DNA from: Pseudomonas helvetica
GTDB lineage: Bacteria > Pseudomonadota > Gammaproteobacteria > Pseudomonadales > Pseudomonadaceae
Length of the DNA: 64,000 bases
Assembly: GCF_039908645.1 (NCBI RefSeq)
Contig: NZ_CP150917.1
Coordinates: forward strand, 2,553,501 to 2,617,500
Direction: 5' to 3'
In this document: piece after piece, positions 18,417 through 30,720 of the stretch
Position numbering within the stretch: position 1 is the first letter of the stretch
Layout of the letters: each line of letters starts with the position of its first letter
Notes under the pieces: generated by a model
What the model was told of the DNA's origin: nothing
Databases searched by the model: none
Seen by the model: the letters and a program-made list of their open reading frames with translations, nothing else
Position numbers and translations under genes: made by a program

Positions 18417-18941
18417 TCAGAACCTGGCGTCCGCTGTGTTCATTAATTTCACGAACGCCCCGCCAAGGGTTGCATTGTGGTGCTCAATGATCATTTTGGC
18501 CGATAACGCCGCAGTGTCCATGCAGGTGTGAGCATCGGCGACGAGCGTAACCTGTAAGCCCTGTTCGGCTGCGGCTCGGCAGGTACTGTCGATGCAGTAC
18601 TGGGTTTTCATGCCGACGATGAACACATGGTTTATCGAGGCGTCGGTGAGTTGTTGTGCCAGTCGAGTTCCGAGGAAGCAATTGGGGCGGGTTTTATCGA
18701 ACAGGGTGTCGACATTCGCATCCAGCTCCAGCTCGGGAAGTAATTGCCAGAATGGGCTTCCTGCCTCAATGGGCGAACCCTCAGGACCGGTGTGTCGTAC
18801 CGCATAAATCGGCACTTCGCGCGCTCGGGCCCGGTGAATGAGCTGGCGGATGTTGGCAAGTACTCGCTCGCCGTCGTGGGGCTTGTCCGGGCCGTAGAAC
18901 AGACCGACCTGCATATCGATGATCAAAAGTGCCGATGACAT
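18417..18941 (-). CDS. Isochorismatase-fold cysteine hydrolase
   Basis: A 174-residue hydrolase of the isochorismatase/nicotinamidase superfamily. The catalytic triad is visible: D9 in LLIIDMQ, K83 in FDKTRPN and C116 in GMKTQYCIDST. The cis-peptide region before the cysteine is present. The substrate cannot be assigned; members hydrolyse amides or vinyl ethers. A GGAG element lies 8 bases before the ATG at 18941. Upstream on the same strand are a short threonine-rich reading frame and a terminator-like hairpin (18985-19108), so transcription may be attenuated. Confidence 0.9.
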   Translation of the reverse strand: MSSALLIIDMQVGLFYGPDKPHDGERVLANIRQLIHRARAREVPIYAVRHTGPEGSPIEAGSPFWQLLPELELDANVDTLFDKTRPNCFLGTRLAQQLTDASINHVFIVGMKTQYCIDSTCRAAAEQGLQVTLVADAHTCMDTAALSAKMIIEHHNATLGGAFVKLMNTADARF

Positions 18942-18984
18942 AGGTGTTTCTCCATGAAGTGCCGAACGGACGGGAGAAACAACA

Positions 18985-19011
18985 AGGCCCCGTCCATTGC
19001 TGGCGGGGCCT
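18985..19011 (-). terminator. Terminator-like hairpin upstream of the hydrolase gene
   Basis: An 8-bp stem (AGGCCCCG / CGGGGCCT) with an 11-base loop, followed on the minus strand by TTGTTGTTTCT. It lies 43 bases upstream of the hydrolase start and about 20 bases downstream of the end of a Thr-rich short frame, which is the arrangement of an attenuator. Confidence 0.65.
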
Positions 19012-19030
19012 GGGGTTCACTGCGCTGTAT

Positions 19031-19108
19031 TTATCTCAGCCAGCCACCGCACGACCCGCCGGAAGCGGTCGTGGTGGTGCGGGTGAGGTTCAGCGCAGCG
19101 AAGTTCAT
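19031..19108 (-). CDS. Candidate threonine-rich leader peptide
   Basis: A 25-codon frame from ATG 19108 (or ATG 19120, four codons longer) to TAA at 19031. The middle reads LTRTTTTASGG, five threonines in six positions, then a Gly/Cys/Trp tail. No clear Shine-Dalgarno element was found, which is the main weakness. A segment inside the frame (CTGCGCTG) can pair with CAGCGCAG just after the stop, and a terminator-like hairpin follows. The layout resembles amino-acid attenuation leaders. Confidence 0.35.
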   Translation of the reverse strand: MNFAALNLTRTTTTASGGSCGGWLR

Positions 19109-19432
19109 GAGGCCGATCATGCTGTGGGTTCGGCAAACATGTCAATGCAGTCGCAAGGCGATTATTGAGTGCACTCGGCTCGCCGATTAAGCGCCCCCAT
19201 AAAAAGCAGCTTCTTCGGATTGCTCGCGTTCAGCCGGCGGATTGTGTGGGCTGTGGCGCGTAACGCCTTTTCCGAGCATCTGATCTGCATAACCATTCCT
19301 CAGCTAAGTCTTTGCTTCTGCTGATTAATCCCGGACAATCGCGCCCCTGTTTCGGCCAGGGCGCTGCCTGTCAGCTTTTTCTGACTCGTCCTGACCGAGT
19401 GGCAAGTGACCGGAATGCGGAGATCTGACCGG

Positions 19433-20713
19433 ATGAATGATCAGGCCAATAGCGTTGATGAACGCTATGAAGCGGCGGCACCAGCGAGCCTCAGCAGCTG
19501 GAATCGCCATGACACCACCTGGATGCTGGGCCTGTTTGGCACGGCGATTGGTGCGGGTACCCTGTTTTTGCCGATCAACGCAGGCCTCGGCGGTTTCTGG
19601 CCGCTGTTGATCCTGGCGTTGTTGGCGTTCCCCATGACCTTTTACGCACACCGTGGCCTGACCCGCTTCGTGTTGTCCGGTCGCGCAGGGGCAGACATTA
19701 CCGAAGTCGTCGAAGAGCATTTCGGGATCAAGGCCGGCGCCCTGATCACCTTGCTGTACTTCTTCGCGATCTTTCCGATCCTGCTGATCTACAGTGTTGC
19801 GCTGACCAACACCGTGGGCAGTTTCCTCGAACACCAGTTGCACATCATGCCGCCGCCACGGGCGATTCTGTCGTTCGTGCTGATCCTCGGTCTGCTGGCC
19901 GTGGTGCGCTGCGGCGAGCAGATGATCGTCAAGGCCATGAGCCTGATGGTGTACCCGTTCATCGTGGCGCTGCTGTTTCTGGCAGTGTTCCTGATTCCGC
20001 ACTGGAACGGCGGCATTCTCGAAACCGCGAGCACCTTGCCCGAGCCTTCGGCATTGCTGCACACGCTGTGGCTGGCGATTCCGGTGATGGTGTTCTCGTT
20101 CAACCACTCGCCGATCATCTCGGCCTTTGCGGTGGACCAGAAGCGTCGTTATGGCGCGCACGCCGAAGAGCGCAGCTCGCAAATCCTTTCTCGCGCTCAC
20201 ACCTTGATGGTGGTGATGGTGCTGTTCTTCGTCTTCAGTTGCGTGCTGACCCTGTCGCCAGCACAACTGGCCGAGGCCAAGGCGCAGAACCTGTCGATCC
20301 TGTCGTACCTGGCTAACCACTTCAGCAACCCGACGATCGCGTTCGCCGCACCGTTGATTGCGTTCGTGGCGATTTCCAAATCGTTCCTGGGCCACTACAT
20401 CGGCGCCAGCGAAGGCCTCAAGGGGCTGATCGTCAAGAGCGGTCGCCGTCCGGCACCGAAGACCCTGGACCGTATGACCGCAGCGTTCATGCTGGTGGTC
20501 TGCTGGATCGTCGCCACGCTGAACCCGAGCATCCTGGGGATGATTGAAACCCTCGGTGGCCCGGTCATCGCGGCGATTCTGTTCCTGATGCCGATGTACG
20601 CGATCCGCAAGGTGCCAGCCATGGCACGTTATCGCGGCCAGGCCTCCAACGTCTTCGTGACGCTGGTGGGCCTGGTGGCGATTTCGGCGCTGATTTATTC
20701 GCTGACCGCCTGA
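19433..20713 (+). CDS. HAAAP-family serine/threonine-type transporter
   Basis: A 426-residue inner-membrane permease with about eleven hydrophobic segments. The N-terminal WMLGLFGTAIGAGTLFLPINAGLGG motif is the hallmark of the hydroxy/aromatic amino acid permease family (SdaC/TdcC/Mtr). The VFSFNHSPIISAF segment also matches SdaC/TdcC, so serine or threonine is the likely substrate (known family behaviour, substrate not proven here). ATG 19433 is preferred over ATG 19415, with GGAG ten bases before it. A strong terminator follows. Confidence 0.88.
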   Translation: MNDQANSVDERYEAAAPASLSSWNRHDTTWMLGLFGTAIGAGTLFLPINAGLGGFWPLLILALLAFPMTFYAHRGLTRFVLSGRAGADITEVVEEHFGIKAGALITLLYFFAIFPILLIYSVALTNTVGSFLEHQLHIMPPPRAILSFVLILGLLAVVRCGEQMIVKAMSLMVYPFIVALLFLAVFLIPHWNGGILETASTLPEPSALLHTLWLAIPVMVFSFNHSPIISAFAVDQKRRYGAHAEERSSQILSRAHTLMVVMVLFFVFSCVLTLSPAQLAEAKAQNLSILSYLANHFSNPTIAFAAPLIAFVAISKSFLGHYIGASEGLKGLIVKSGRRPAPKTLDRMTAAFMLVVCWIVATLNPSILGMIETLGGPVIAAILFLMPMYAIRKVPAMARYRGQASNVFVTLVGLVAISALIYSLTA

Positions 20714-20724
20714 TTCAGTGAGGC

Positions 20725-20766
20725 AACGGCCGTTGCGCTTTATATGCGCAGCGGCCGTTTTTTTTT
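20725..20766 (+). terminator. Rho-independent terminator after the HAAAP transporter
   Basis: A 14-bp stem (20725-20738 with 20746-20759, one G-T wobble), 7-base loop and nine T residues, beginning 12 bases after the transporter stop codon. Confidence 0.92.
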
Positions 20767-20946
20767 GCTCGGTCGAAAAGCTTGGCGCAGACCCTCTGCG
20801 CGGGTTATCGGGGGCAAACTGATCCAGCTCACATGTCATGGCGGATTTGAGGCTACGCTTGTGCCTGCAAAGCAGTGTGATCGATGTTCTGTTTTGTGCC
20901 GTTGTCGATCTGGCCGGCTTGGAATTGATTGCCTGGAGACACCTGA

Positions 20947-22611
20947 TTGCCGACTGATCCACCGACTGTAGCGCCCCAAACCACCACCGAGCGTCCTAAC
21001 CGTTTGCAGGACCTGTTGGCCGGCTTATCGATTGCCGGTCTGCTGCTGCCCGAGGCTGTCGCGTATTCGAGTATTGCGGCCCTGGCGCCGCAGGCCGGGG
21101 TAATTGCGCTGTTCGCTGGCTTGCTCTGTTATGGACTGTTTGGCACCAGCCGATTTGCTATCGTTTCCGCAACCTCTTCGTCAGCCGCCGTGCTGGCGGC
21201 CGCCACGGCGACATTGGCCAATGGCGACCCGCAACTACGTGCAAGCCTGGCCATCGGCCTGGTACTGGTGACCGGCGCGTTCTTTTTACTGGCCGGATTG
21301 TTCAAGCTTGGCAGGGTGACGTCGTTCATCGCCAAACCGGTATTACGCGGCTTTGCCTTTGGCCTGGCGCTGACGATCATCCTTAAACAGCTCGCCAGCG
21401 TAGTCGGCGTGCACCTGAGCAACGGCAATCCGATTCGTTTTTTGCCGGAGTTGCTGGAGCAACTGCCTCAGTGGAACTGGGTCGCCGCCGGCGTGGCTGC
21501 GGTGGCGCTGGCCTTGTTGTGGTTGTTCGGGCGGTTCCGGCGCTTGCCGGGTGGCTTGCTGGTGGTGGTGATCGGCATCGCGGCGGGGCAATGGCTGAAC
21601 CTGCCGGCCTACGGGGTCAGGATGATCGGGGTTATCGACCTTGGCCTTGAGGTTCCGAAGCTGCCGGTGCTGCCTTTTACCGACTGGTTACGCCTGGGAG
21701 AACTGGGCTTTGCCATGGTGATGATCCTGTATGCGGAGTCCTACGGCTCGATCAGCTCCTTCGCACTCAAGCACGGTGATCGGGTGTCCTCGAACCGGGA
21801 TTTGCTGGCGTTGGGGGCGTCGAACCTGGTGTCCGGGTTGTTTCACGGGATGCCGGCAGGGGCGGGCTATTCCGCGACTTCCGCGAATGAGGCCGCCGGC
21901 GCGACGTCGCGTTTGGCCGGTGGCGTGGCAGCGCTGGTGGTGCTGATCATCGTCCTGACAGTGCTGCCTTATATCGCCTTGACCCCTGAACCGATACTGG
22001 CCGCGATCGTCATGCATGCGCTGGGCCGTGGCTTGAGCCTGCAACCGTTGGGGCGCTATTTTGTCTGGCGACGTGATCGCCTGCTGGTGATCTGCGCCGT
22101 GGCGGCCGTGTTGGTATTGGGGGTGCTGGACGGCTTGCTGGTGGCGGTGGCGATCAGTGTGCTGCTGATGCTCAAGCAAATGTCAGCGGCGGATATCCAG
22201 GTTCTCGGGCACATCGGCACCGGGCACGATTTTGTCGACGTGCAACGTCATCCATTGGCCAGGGCCGTGCCGGGGATGCTGATTGTCCGACCGGGCGAAG
22301 CGCTGTTTTTTGCTAACGCGGAGCGAATTCTCGGCGGCGCATTGCACTTGATTCGGCACTCTGAAACGCCGATTCACACAGTGATTCTCAGCCTGGAAGA
22401 GTCACCGGACCTGGACGGCACCAGCATCGAGGCGTTGCAGGAGTTTTTCTTGCGGGTACGCAACGAAGGCAAGCGCCTGGTGCTGGCGCGTCTCAAGCTC
22501 GAGGCGCAAGCGGCACTCTCGGCGCTACCGGAAGTCAAGCGTTTGCAAGTCACTCTCTGTGACTTGAGCGTCGACGGGGCGGTGCAGGAGGCGCTTAAAG
22601 GCCAAGGGTAA
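20947..22611 (+). CDS. SulP-family anion transporter
   Basis: A 554-residue SLC26/SulP membrane protein: RLQDLLAGLSIAGLLLPEAVAYSSIAALAPQAG at the N-terminus is the SulP signature, ten or more hydrophobic segments follow, and a C-terminal STAS domain starts around residue 440 (VIVRPGEALFFANAERI, then ILSLEESPDLDGTSIEALQ). The likely substrate is sulfate, bicarbonate or a dicarboxylate; this cannot be decided. The start is a TTG at 20947, since no ATG occurs before the membrane domain and GGAG lies eight bases upstream. Confidence 0.9.
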   Translation: MPTDPPTVAPQTTTERPNRLQDLLAGLSIAGLLLPEAVAYSSIAALAPQAGVIALFAGLLCYGLFGTSRFAIVSATSSSAAVLAAATATLANGDPQLRASLAIGLVLVTGAFFLLAGLFKLGRVTSFIAKPVLRGFAFGLALTIILKQLASVVGVHLSNGNPIRFLPELLEQLPQWNWVAAGVAAVALALLWLFGRFRRLPGGLLVVVIGIAAGQWLNLPAYGVRMIGVIDLGLEVPKLPVLPFTDWLRLGELGFAMVMILYAESYGSISSFALKHGDRVSSNRDLLALGASNLVSGLFHGMPAGAGYSATSANEAAGATSRLAGGVAALVVLIIVLTVLPYIALTPEPILAAIVMHALGRGLSLQPLGRYFVWRRDRLLVICAVAAVLVLGVLDGLLVAVAISVLLMLKQMSAADIQVLGHIGTGHDFVDVQRHPLARAVPGMLIVRPGEALFFANAERILGGALHLIRHSETPIHTVILSLEESPDLDGTSIEALQEFFLRVRNEGKRLVLARLKLEAQAALSALPEVKRLQVTLCDLSVDGAVQEALKGQG

Positions 22612-22624
22612 AACCTTCGTGCAT

Positions 22625-22664
22625 AAAAAAACGCCGCGCACCTTACGATGCGCGGCGTTTTTTT
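22625..22664. terminator. Bidirectional terminator between SulP gene and acnB
   Basis: A 10-bp stem (22631-22640 with 22649-22658) flanked by six A residues on the left and seven T residues on the right, so it can stop transcription from both the SulP gene and, after the REP pair, acnB on the other strand. Confidence 0.9.
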
Positions 22665-22797
22665 GTGGCGAGAGAGCTTGCTCCCGCTGGGTCGCGAAGC
22701 GGCCCAAAAATCAAACACCGCGAGTATTCAGATAGAATGCGGGGCTGATTTTACGACTGCTCCGCAGCCGAGCGGGAGCAAGCTCCCTCGCCACAGG
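22665..22797. repeat. REP-like inverted pair (GTGGCGAG type)
   Basis: GTGGCGAGAGAGCTTGCTCC at 22666 is repeated in inverted orientation ending CTCCCTCGCCAC at 22795, with the GGTCGCGAAGCGGCCC hairpin between. Typical REPIN-like doublet between convergent genes. Confidence 0.85.
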
Positions 22798-22799
22798 CG

Positions 22800-25400
22800 T
22801 TAAGCTTGAATGACCGGGATGTTGGCATTCGCTGCAGCTTCACGGAACTCGGCGATCTGGTCGAAACTCAGGTAGCGATAGACATCGCTGGCCATAGTGT
22901 CGATTTCTTTCGCGTAGGCCATGTACTCCTCGACGGTCGGCAGGCGACCCAGGATCGAAGCCACCGACGCCAGCTCGGCCGAAGCCAGGTAGACGTTGGC
23001 GCCATCGCCCAGACGGTTCGGGAAGTTACGGGTCGAGGTCGACACTACGGTGGAGTTCGGTTCTACGCGAGCCTGGTTACCCATGCACAGCGAGCAGCCC
23101 GGCATTTCCATGCGCGCGCCAGCCTTGCCGTAGATGCCGTAGTAGCCTTCTTCGGTCAGTTGGTGAGCATCCATCTTGGTCGGCGGCGACAGCCACAGAC
23201 GGGTTGGCAGCTGACCCTTGACCTGATCCAGCAGTTTACCGGCAGCGCGGAAGTGACCGATGTTGGTCATGCACGAACCGATGAACACTTCGTCGATCTT
23301 CTCGCCAGCAACGCTGGACAGCAGACGGGCGTCGTCCGGATCGTTCGGCGCGCAGAGCACAGGCTCTTTGATATCGTTCAGGTCGATTTCGATGATTTCA
23401 GCGTATTCGGCGTCAGCATCGGCAACCATCAGCTCAGGGTTGGCAATCCAGGCTTCCATCGCTTGAGCACGACGTTCCAGGGTGCGCGCATCGCCGTAGC
23501 CTTCGCCGATCATCCAGCGCAGCAGGGTGATGTTGGAGCTCAGGTACTCGGTGATCGACTCTTTCGACAGCTTGATGGTGCAACCGGCAGCCGAACGTTC
23601 AGCCGAAGCGTCGGACAGCTCGAAGGCTTGTTCGATGCTCAGGTTGTCCAGGCCTTCGATTTCCAGGATGCGGCCGGAGAAGGCGTTCTTCTTGCCTTTC
23701 TTCTCTACGGTCAGCAGGCCAGCCTGGATCGCGTAGTAAGGAATGGCGTGAACCAGGTCACGCAGGGTGACGCCCGGTTGCATTTTGCCTTTGAAGCGCA
23801 CCAGGATCGATTCCGGCATGTCCAGTGGCATCACGCCAGTGGCTGCGGCGAACGCGACCAGACCGGAACCGGCCGGGAACGAGATGCCCATCGGGAAACG
23901 GGTGTGCGAGTCACCACCGGTGCCGACGGTGTCCGGCAGCAGCATACGGTTCAGCCAGCTGTGGATGATGCCGTCGCCCGGACGCAGGGAAACGCCGCCG
24001 CGGGTCATGATGAAGTCTGGCAGGGTGTGGTGAGTGGTGACGTCGATCGGCTTTGGATAGGCCGCGGTGTGGCAGAAGGACTGCATCACCAGATCGGTCG
24101 AGAAGCCCAGGCACGCCAGGTCCTTCAGTTCGTCACGGGTCATCGGGCCAGTGGTGTCCTGGGAACCGACGGTGGTCATTTTCGGTTCGCAGTAGGTACC
24201 AGGGCGAACGCCGGCTACGCCGCACGCCTTGCCGACCATTTTCTGCGCCAGGGTGAAACCCTTGGTGCTTTCAGCTGGAGCTTCCGGCTTCTTGAACAGG
24301 TCGGACGGTGGCAGACCCAGTTCGGCACGCGCCTTCTCGGTCAGGCCACGGCCGATGATCAGCGGGATACGACCGCCAGCACGGACTTCGTCGAGCAGGA
24401 CCGGGGTCTTCATTTCGAAGGTGGTCAGGATTTCGTCGCTGTTGTGCTTGGTGACTTTACCGGCATGAGGGTACAGGTCGATCACGTCGCCCATGTTCAT
24501 GTTGGTGACGTCGAATTCGATTGGCAGTGCGCCGGCATCTTCCATGGTGTTGTAGAAGATCGGAGCGATTTTGCTGCCGAAGCAGAAACCGCCAGCGCGC
24601 TTGTTCGGCACGTAAGGAACGTCGTCGCCGAAGAACCACAGCACCGAGTTGGTTGCCGATTTACGCGAAGAACCGGTACCCACTACGTCGCCGACGTAGG
24701 CGATCGGGAAACCTTCGCCGCGCATGGTTTCGATCTGTTTCATCGGACCGGTAACGCCTTGCTCGTCCGGCACGATACCGTCACGGGCCATTTTCAGCAT
24801 GGCCAGGGCGTGCAGCGGGATGTCTGGACGCGACCAGGCATCAGGAGCAGGGGACAGGTCGTCGGTGTTGGTTTCGCCGGTGACCTTGAATACACGCAGG
24901 CTGATCTTGTCGGCCAGCACCGGGCGGTTCTTGAACCACTCGCCGTCAGCCCAGGATTGCAGTACGCCTTGAGCGTGGACGTTGCCGTTCTTGGCTTTTT
25001 CCGCGACGTCGTGGAAAGCGTCGAACATCAGCAGGGTGTGTTTGAGTTGCGCGGCAGCGACAGCGGCCAGTTCGGCGGAGTCGAGCAGGTCAACCAAGGT
25101 CACGATGTTGTAGCCGCCTTGCATGGTGCCAAGCAGTTCAACAGCGCGCTTTTTGTCGATCAGGGGAGAAGTGGCTTCGCCTTTGGCCAACGCAGACAGG
25201 AAGCCGGCCTTTACATAGGCTGCTTCGTCCACTCCAGGCGGAACGCGGTTGGTGATCAGGTCAACGAGGAAAGCTTCTTCGCCAGCAGGAGGATTCTTCA
25301 GCAGCTCAACCAGGCCTGCAGTTTGTTCGGCGTTAAGCGGCTGGGGAACGATACCCAGTGCTGCACGCTCTTCGATATGTTTGCGGTAGGCTTCAAGCAC
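22800..25400 (-). CDS. acnB: Aconitate hydratase B
   Basis: An 866-residue AcnB: citrate/isocitrate interconversion in the TCA cycle, also 2-methylisocitrate-related activity in some bacteria. The N-terminal HEAT-like domain begins [33 protein letters not shown]. Iron-sulfur ligand cysteines are visible in [10 protein letters not shown] and [10 protein letters not shown]. The start is a GTG at 25400, which gives the family's usual N-terminus and has GAGG nine bases upstream; an ATG 12 bases up and a further ATG at 25448 would add residues absent from known AcnB proteins. Monocistronic, with a long 5' leader. Confidence 0.97.
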   Translation of the reverse strand: MLEAYRKHIEERAALGIVPQPLNAEQTAGLVELLKNPPAGEEAFLVDLITNRVPPGVDEAAYVKAGFLSALAKGEATSPLIDKKRAVELLGTMQGGYNIVTLVDLLDSAELAAVAAAQLKHTLLMFDAFHDVAEKAKNGNVHAQGVLQSWADGEWFKNRPVLADKISLRVFKVTGETNTDDLSPAPDAWSRPDIPLHALAMLKMARDGIVPDEQGVTGPMKQIETMRGEGFPIAYVGDVVGTGSSRKSATNSVLWFFGDDVPYVPNKRAGGFCFGSKIAPIFYNTMEDAGALPIEFDVTNMNMGDVIDLYPHAGKVTKHNSDEILTTFEMKTPVLLDEVRAGGRIPLIIGRGLTEKARAELGLPPSDLFKKPEAPAESTKGFTLAQKMVGKACGVAGVRPGTYCEPKMTTVGSQDTTGPMTRDELKDLACLGFSTDLVMQSFCHTAAYPKPIDVTTHHTLPDFIMTRGGVSLRPGDGIIHSWLNRMLLPDTVGTGGDSHTRFPMGISFPAGSGLVAFAAATGVMPLDMPESILVRFKGKMQPGVTLRDLVHAIPYYAIQAGLLTVEKKGKKNAFSGRILEIEGLDNLSIEQAFELSDASAERSAAGCTIKLSKESITEYLSSNITLLRWMIGEGYGDARTLERRAQAMEAWIANPELMVADADAEYAEIIEIDLNDIKEPVLCAPNDPDDARLLSSVAGEKIDEVFIGSCMTNIGHFRAAGKLLDQVKGQLPTRLWLSPPTKMDAHQLTEEGYYGIYGKAGARMEMPGCSLCMGNQARVEPNSTVVSTSTRNFPNRLGDGANVYLASAELASVASILGRLPTVEEYMAYAKEIDTMASDVYRYLSFDQIAEFREAAANANIPVIQA

Positions 25401-25808
25401 AGTTATTACCCTCATCAGTGGTCCCAAATGGGTGTCCGGGACGCTCATCCCGAAATTGCCGTACTCATGCGCTGCGTGGCGTTGTGGGCCGCTTAGCCAG
25501 AATTACCGACAATTCCTTACAGAAGCTGCTTTCAAAGTTTTACGCCTGCAGAACGGGGAGCTGATGAGGGTTGGCGCTGAGTTTTTCCCCGCTGGAAATA
25601 CTCATCGCCAACACCGCTCTGAAGGAACGACTGTGCTCGTGACGCTTTGAAAACAGCTTCTAACGGACATTGGCGCCTTAAAAGGCTGGCTGATTCTACG
25701 GCAAAAAAAAATTAAAGGTAAGTTAGGCCCTGAACTTTGAGGGGTGATGAATGTTAGACAAAGGGCTAACATGCCGACCTGTTTTGCTTTCTCGCGTTCT
25801 GCCTACCT
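25401..25808. other. Intergenic region acnB / DUF1289 gene
   Basis: A 408-base divergent promoter region. It contains no supportable gene. An imperfectly characterised inverted repeat, ATGTTAG at 25751-25757 and CTAACAT at 25766-25772, lies 37 bases before the DUF1289 start and could be an operator. A run of nine A residues at about 25703-25711 is also seen. Confidence 0.5.
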
Positions 25809-26279
25809 ATGCCCAATCAAACCATCAAGACTCCCTGTGTCGGCCTCTGTTCCACTGTTTACGGTGATCTGGTGTGCCGTGGCTGCAAGCGTTTCCACCA
25901 TGAAGTGATTCACTGGAACGGTTACAACGAGGAAGAAAAGCGCGCCGTCTGGTTGCGTCTTGAGCAGCTGTTGGTGCAGGTGATGGCCGGGAAAATCGAG
26001 ATTTTCGATCCCTGGCGGCTGCGTGAGCAACTGGAGCAGCGCAAGATCCGTTTTGTGCCGCATCAGTCGGAATATTGCTGGGCGTACCAGTTGATTGCCC
26101 GGGGGGCGCGGGTCATCAATAATCTGGAAGCTTATGGGATGGTGTTGTTGCCGGAGTTCCGCGACTGGAATTTGCTGGAGTTGCGTGATGCCATTGATCG
26201 GGAGTTTTTCCTGCTGTCGGAAGCGCATTACCAGCGTTATATCGCGCCGGGTTTTCTCAGGGATGCGTTTGGCGGTTGA
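25809..26279 (+). CDS. DUF1289 family protein
   Basis: A 156-residue protein. The first 45 residues carry the DUF1289 motif: TPCVGLCSTVYGDLVCRGCKRFHHEVIHW, with cysteines C10, C14, C22 and C25 arranged like a small metal site (known family feature: predicted Fe-S or zinc binding). The remaining 110 residues are helical and contain no known catalytic motif. Function unknown. No strong ribosome binding site is seen before ATG 25809. It is isolated between acnB and a repeat region. Confidence 0.8.
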   Translation: MPNQTIKTPCVGLCSTVYGDLVCRGCKRFHHEVIHWNGYNEEEKRAVWLRLEQLLVQVMAGKIEIFDPWRLREQLEQRKIRFVPHQSEYCWAYQLIARGARVINNLEAYGMVLLPEFRDWNLLELRDAIDREFFLLSEAHYQRYIAPGFLRDAFGG

Positions 26280-26283
26280 TCCT

Positions 26284-26470
26284 GGCGGCCTGACAGCCGA
26301 CCAATCTCCCGCAGATGTACACAGAACTACTGTAGGAGCCGAGCTTGCTCGCGATGGCGGCCTGATAGCCGACCAATCTCTCGCAGATGTACATAGTCCC
26401 ACTGTGGGAGCCGGGCTTGCCCGCGATGGCGGCCGGACAGCCGACCAACCTCTTGCAGGTGTACGTATCC
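26284..26470. repeat. Tandem 72-bp REP-containing repeat
   Basis: Units start at 26284, 26356 and 26428, exactly 72 bases apart; the third is partial. Each unit begins GGCGGCC, continues AGCCGACCAA and AGATGTAC-like segments and carries the GGGAGCCGGGCTTGCCCGCGAT palindrome (or its TAGGAGCCGAGCTTG variant). The copies differ at about a dozen positions each. It starts only four bases after the DUF1289 stop codon. Confidence 0.85.
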
Positions 26471-26854
26471 ATTTCTGCGGTAACGGCCACTTAGGGTTTC
26501 GCCCTGACGGCGAGTCCCTTTTGGCAAACGCCCCAAAAGGAACCAAAAGGTCTCGCCCCAAGCGTACGGCACCTCGCCTAGGCTCGGCGTTCCCTCGTTC
26601 CGGTATTCATCAGGGGGCATCGCCTACGGTCTGCTTCGCTACGACCTCCTCTCGATGTGTTCGACTTCGTCGAACGGCGCTGCGCGCCTACCCCCTGATG
26701 AACACCTCCACTCGGCCTCCCGAAGGGGCGGGTGGATCAAGATCAACGGCGGCAGGCGAGCTAACGCTCGGCCTGTTGAGTGGTGGGGCGGGCGCGGGGG
26801 GCGGGGGTGGGCGCTGCGCTTTATTGTGTGCCGTAGGCTGCGATCTTTTGATCC
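26471..26854. repeat. Probable dispersed intergenic repeat element
   Basis: About 380 bases without a supportable gene. It holds segments such as CCAAAAGGAACCAAAAGG, a GTTCGACTTCGTCGAAC palindrome, a CAGGGGG / CCCCCTG inverted pair (about 26610-26700) and, at its end, GCCGTAGGCTGCGATCTTTT of the REP family. From memory such a segment recurs between genes in fluorescent pseudomonads and is often mis-called as short ORFs; a copy-number search would confirm. Confidence 0.5.
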
Positions 26855-30565
<3,711 letters not shown>

Positions 30566-30720
30566 TAGGACTACCTGGTAAGGCCATTACGAAGGGTCGG
30601 AATAATAGCAAACCTGCGTGCAATTAGAGCATGAGCTGCTTTTGCATGAATATCGCTCATGTTGGTGGGCGGGCCAGGACGGTAGAATCGCGACGTTTTT
30701 TCATGATCGGGACCAGGGAT

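Larger units (their letters stand above)
18942..19432. other. Intergenic region between hydrolase and transporter
   Basis: About 490 bases between divergent genes. It holds the Thr-rich frame and hairpin described separately (18985-19108). The remaining part, 19121-19432, contains no gene I can support; it must carry the transporter promoter, which I could not place with confidence. Confidence 0.6.

Noticed and set aside
22806..25496. An 896-codon plus-strand frame over acnB
   Set aside because: Antisense shadow of acnB; composition rich in Gly/Arg/His/Val with no motif.
26284..26470. CRISPR-like array
   Set aside because: Units are contiguous 72-bp repeats with REP cores; there are no constant short repeats separated by unique spacers and no cas genes.
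30566..30720. B12 or SAM riboswitch before metH
   Set aside because: None of the conserved blocks was found in the short divergent metH/cti region.
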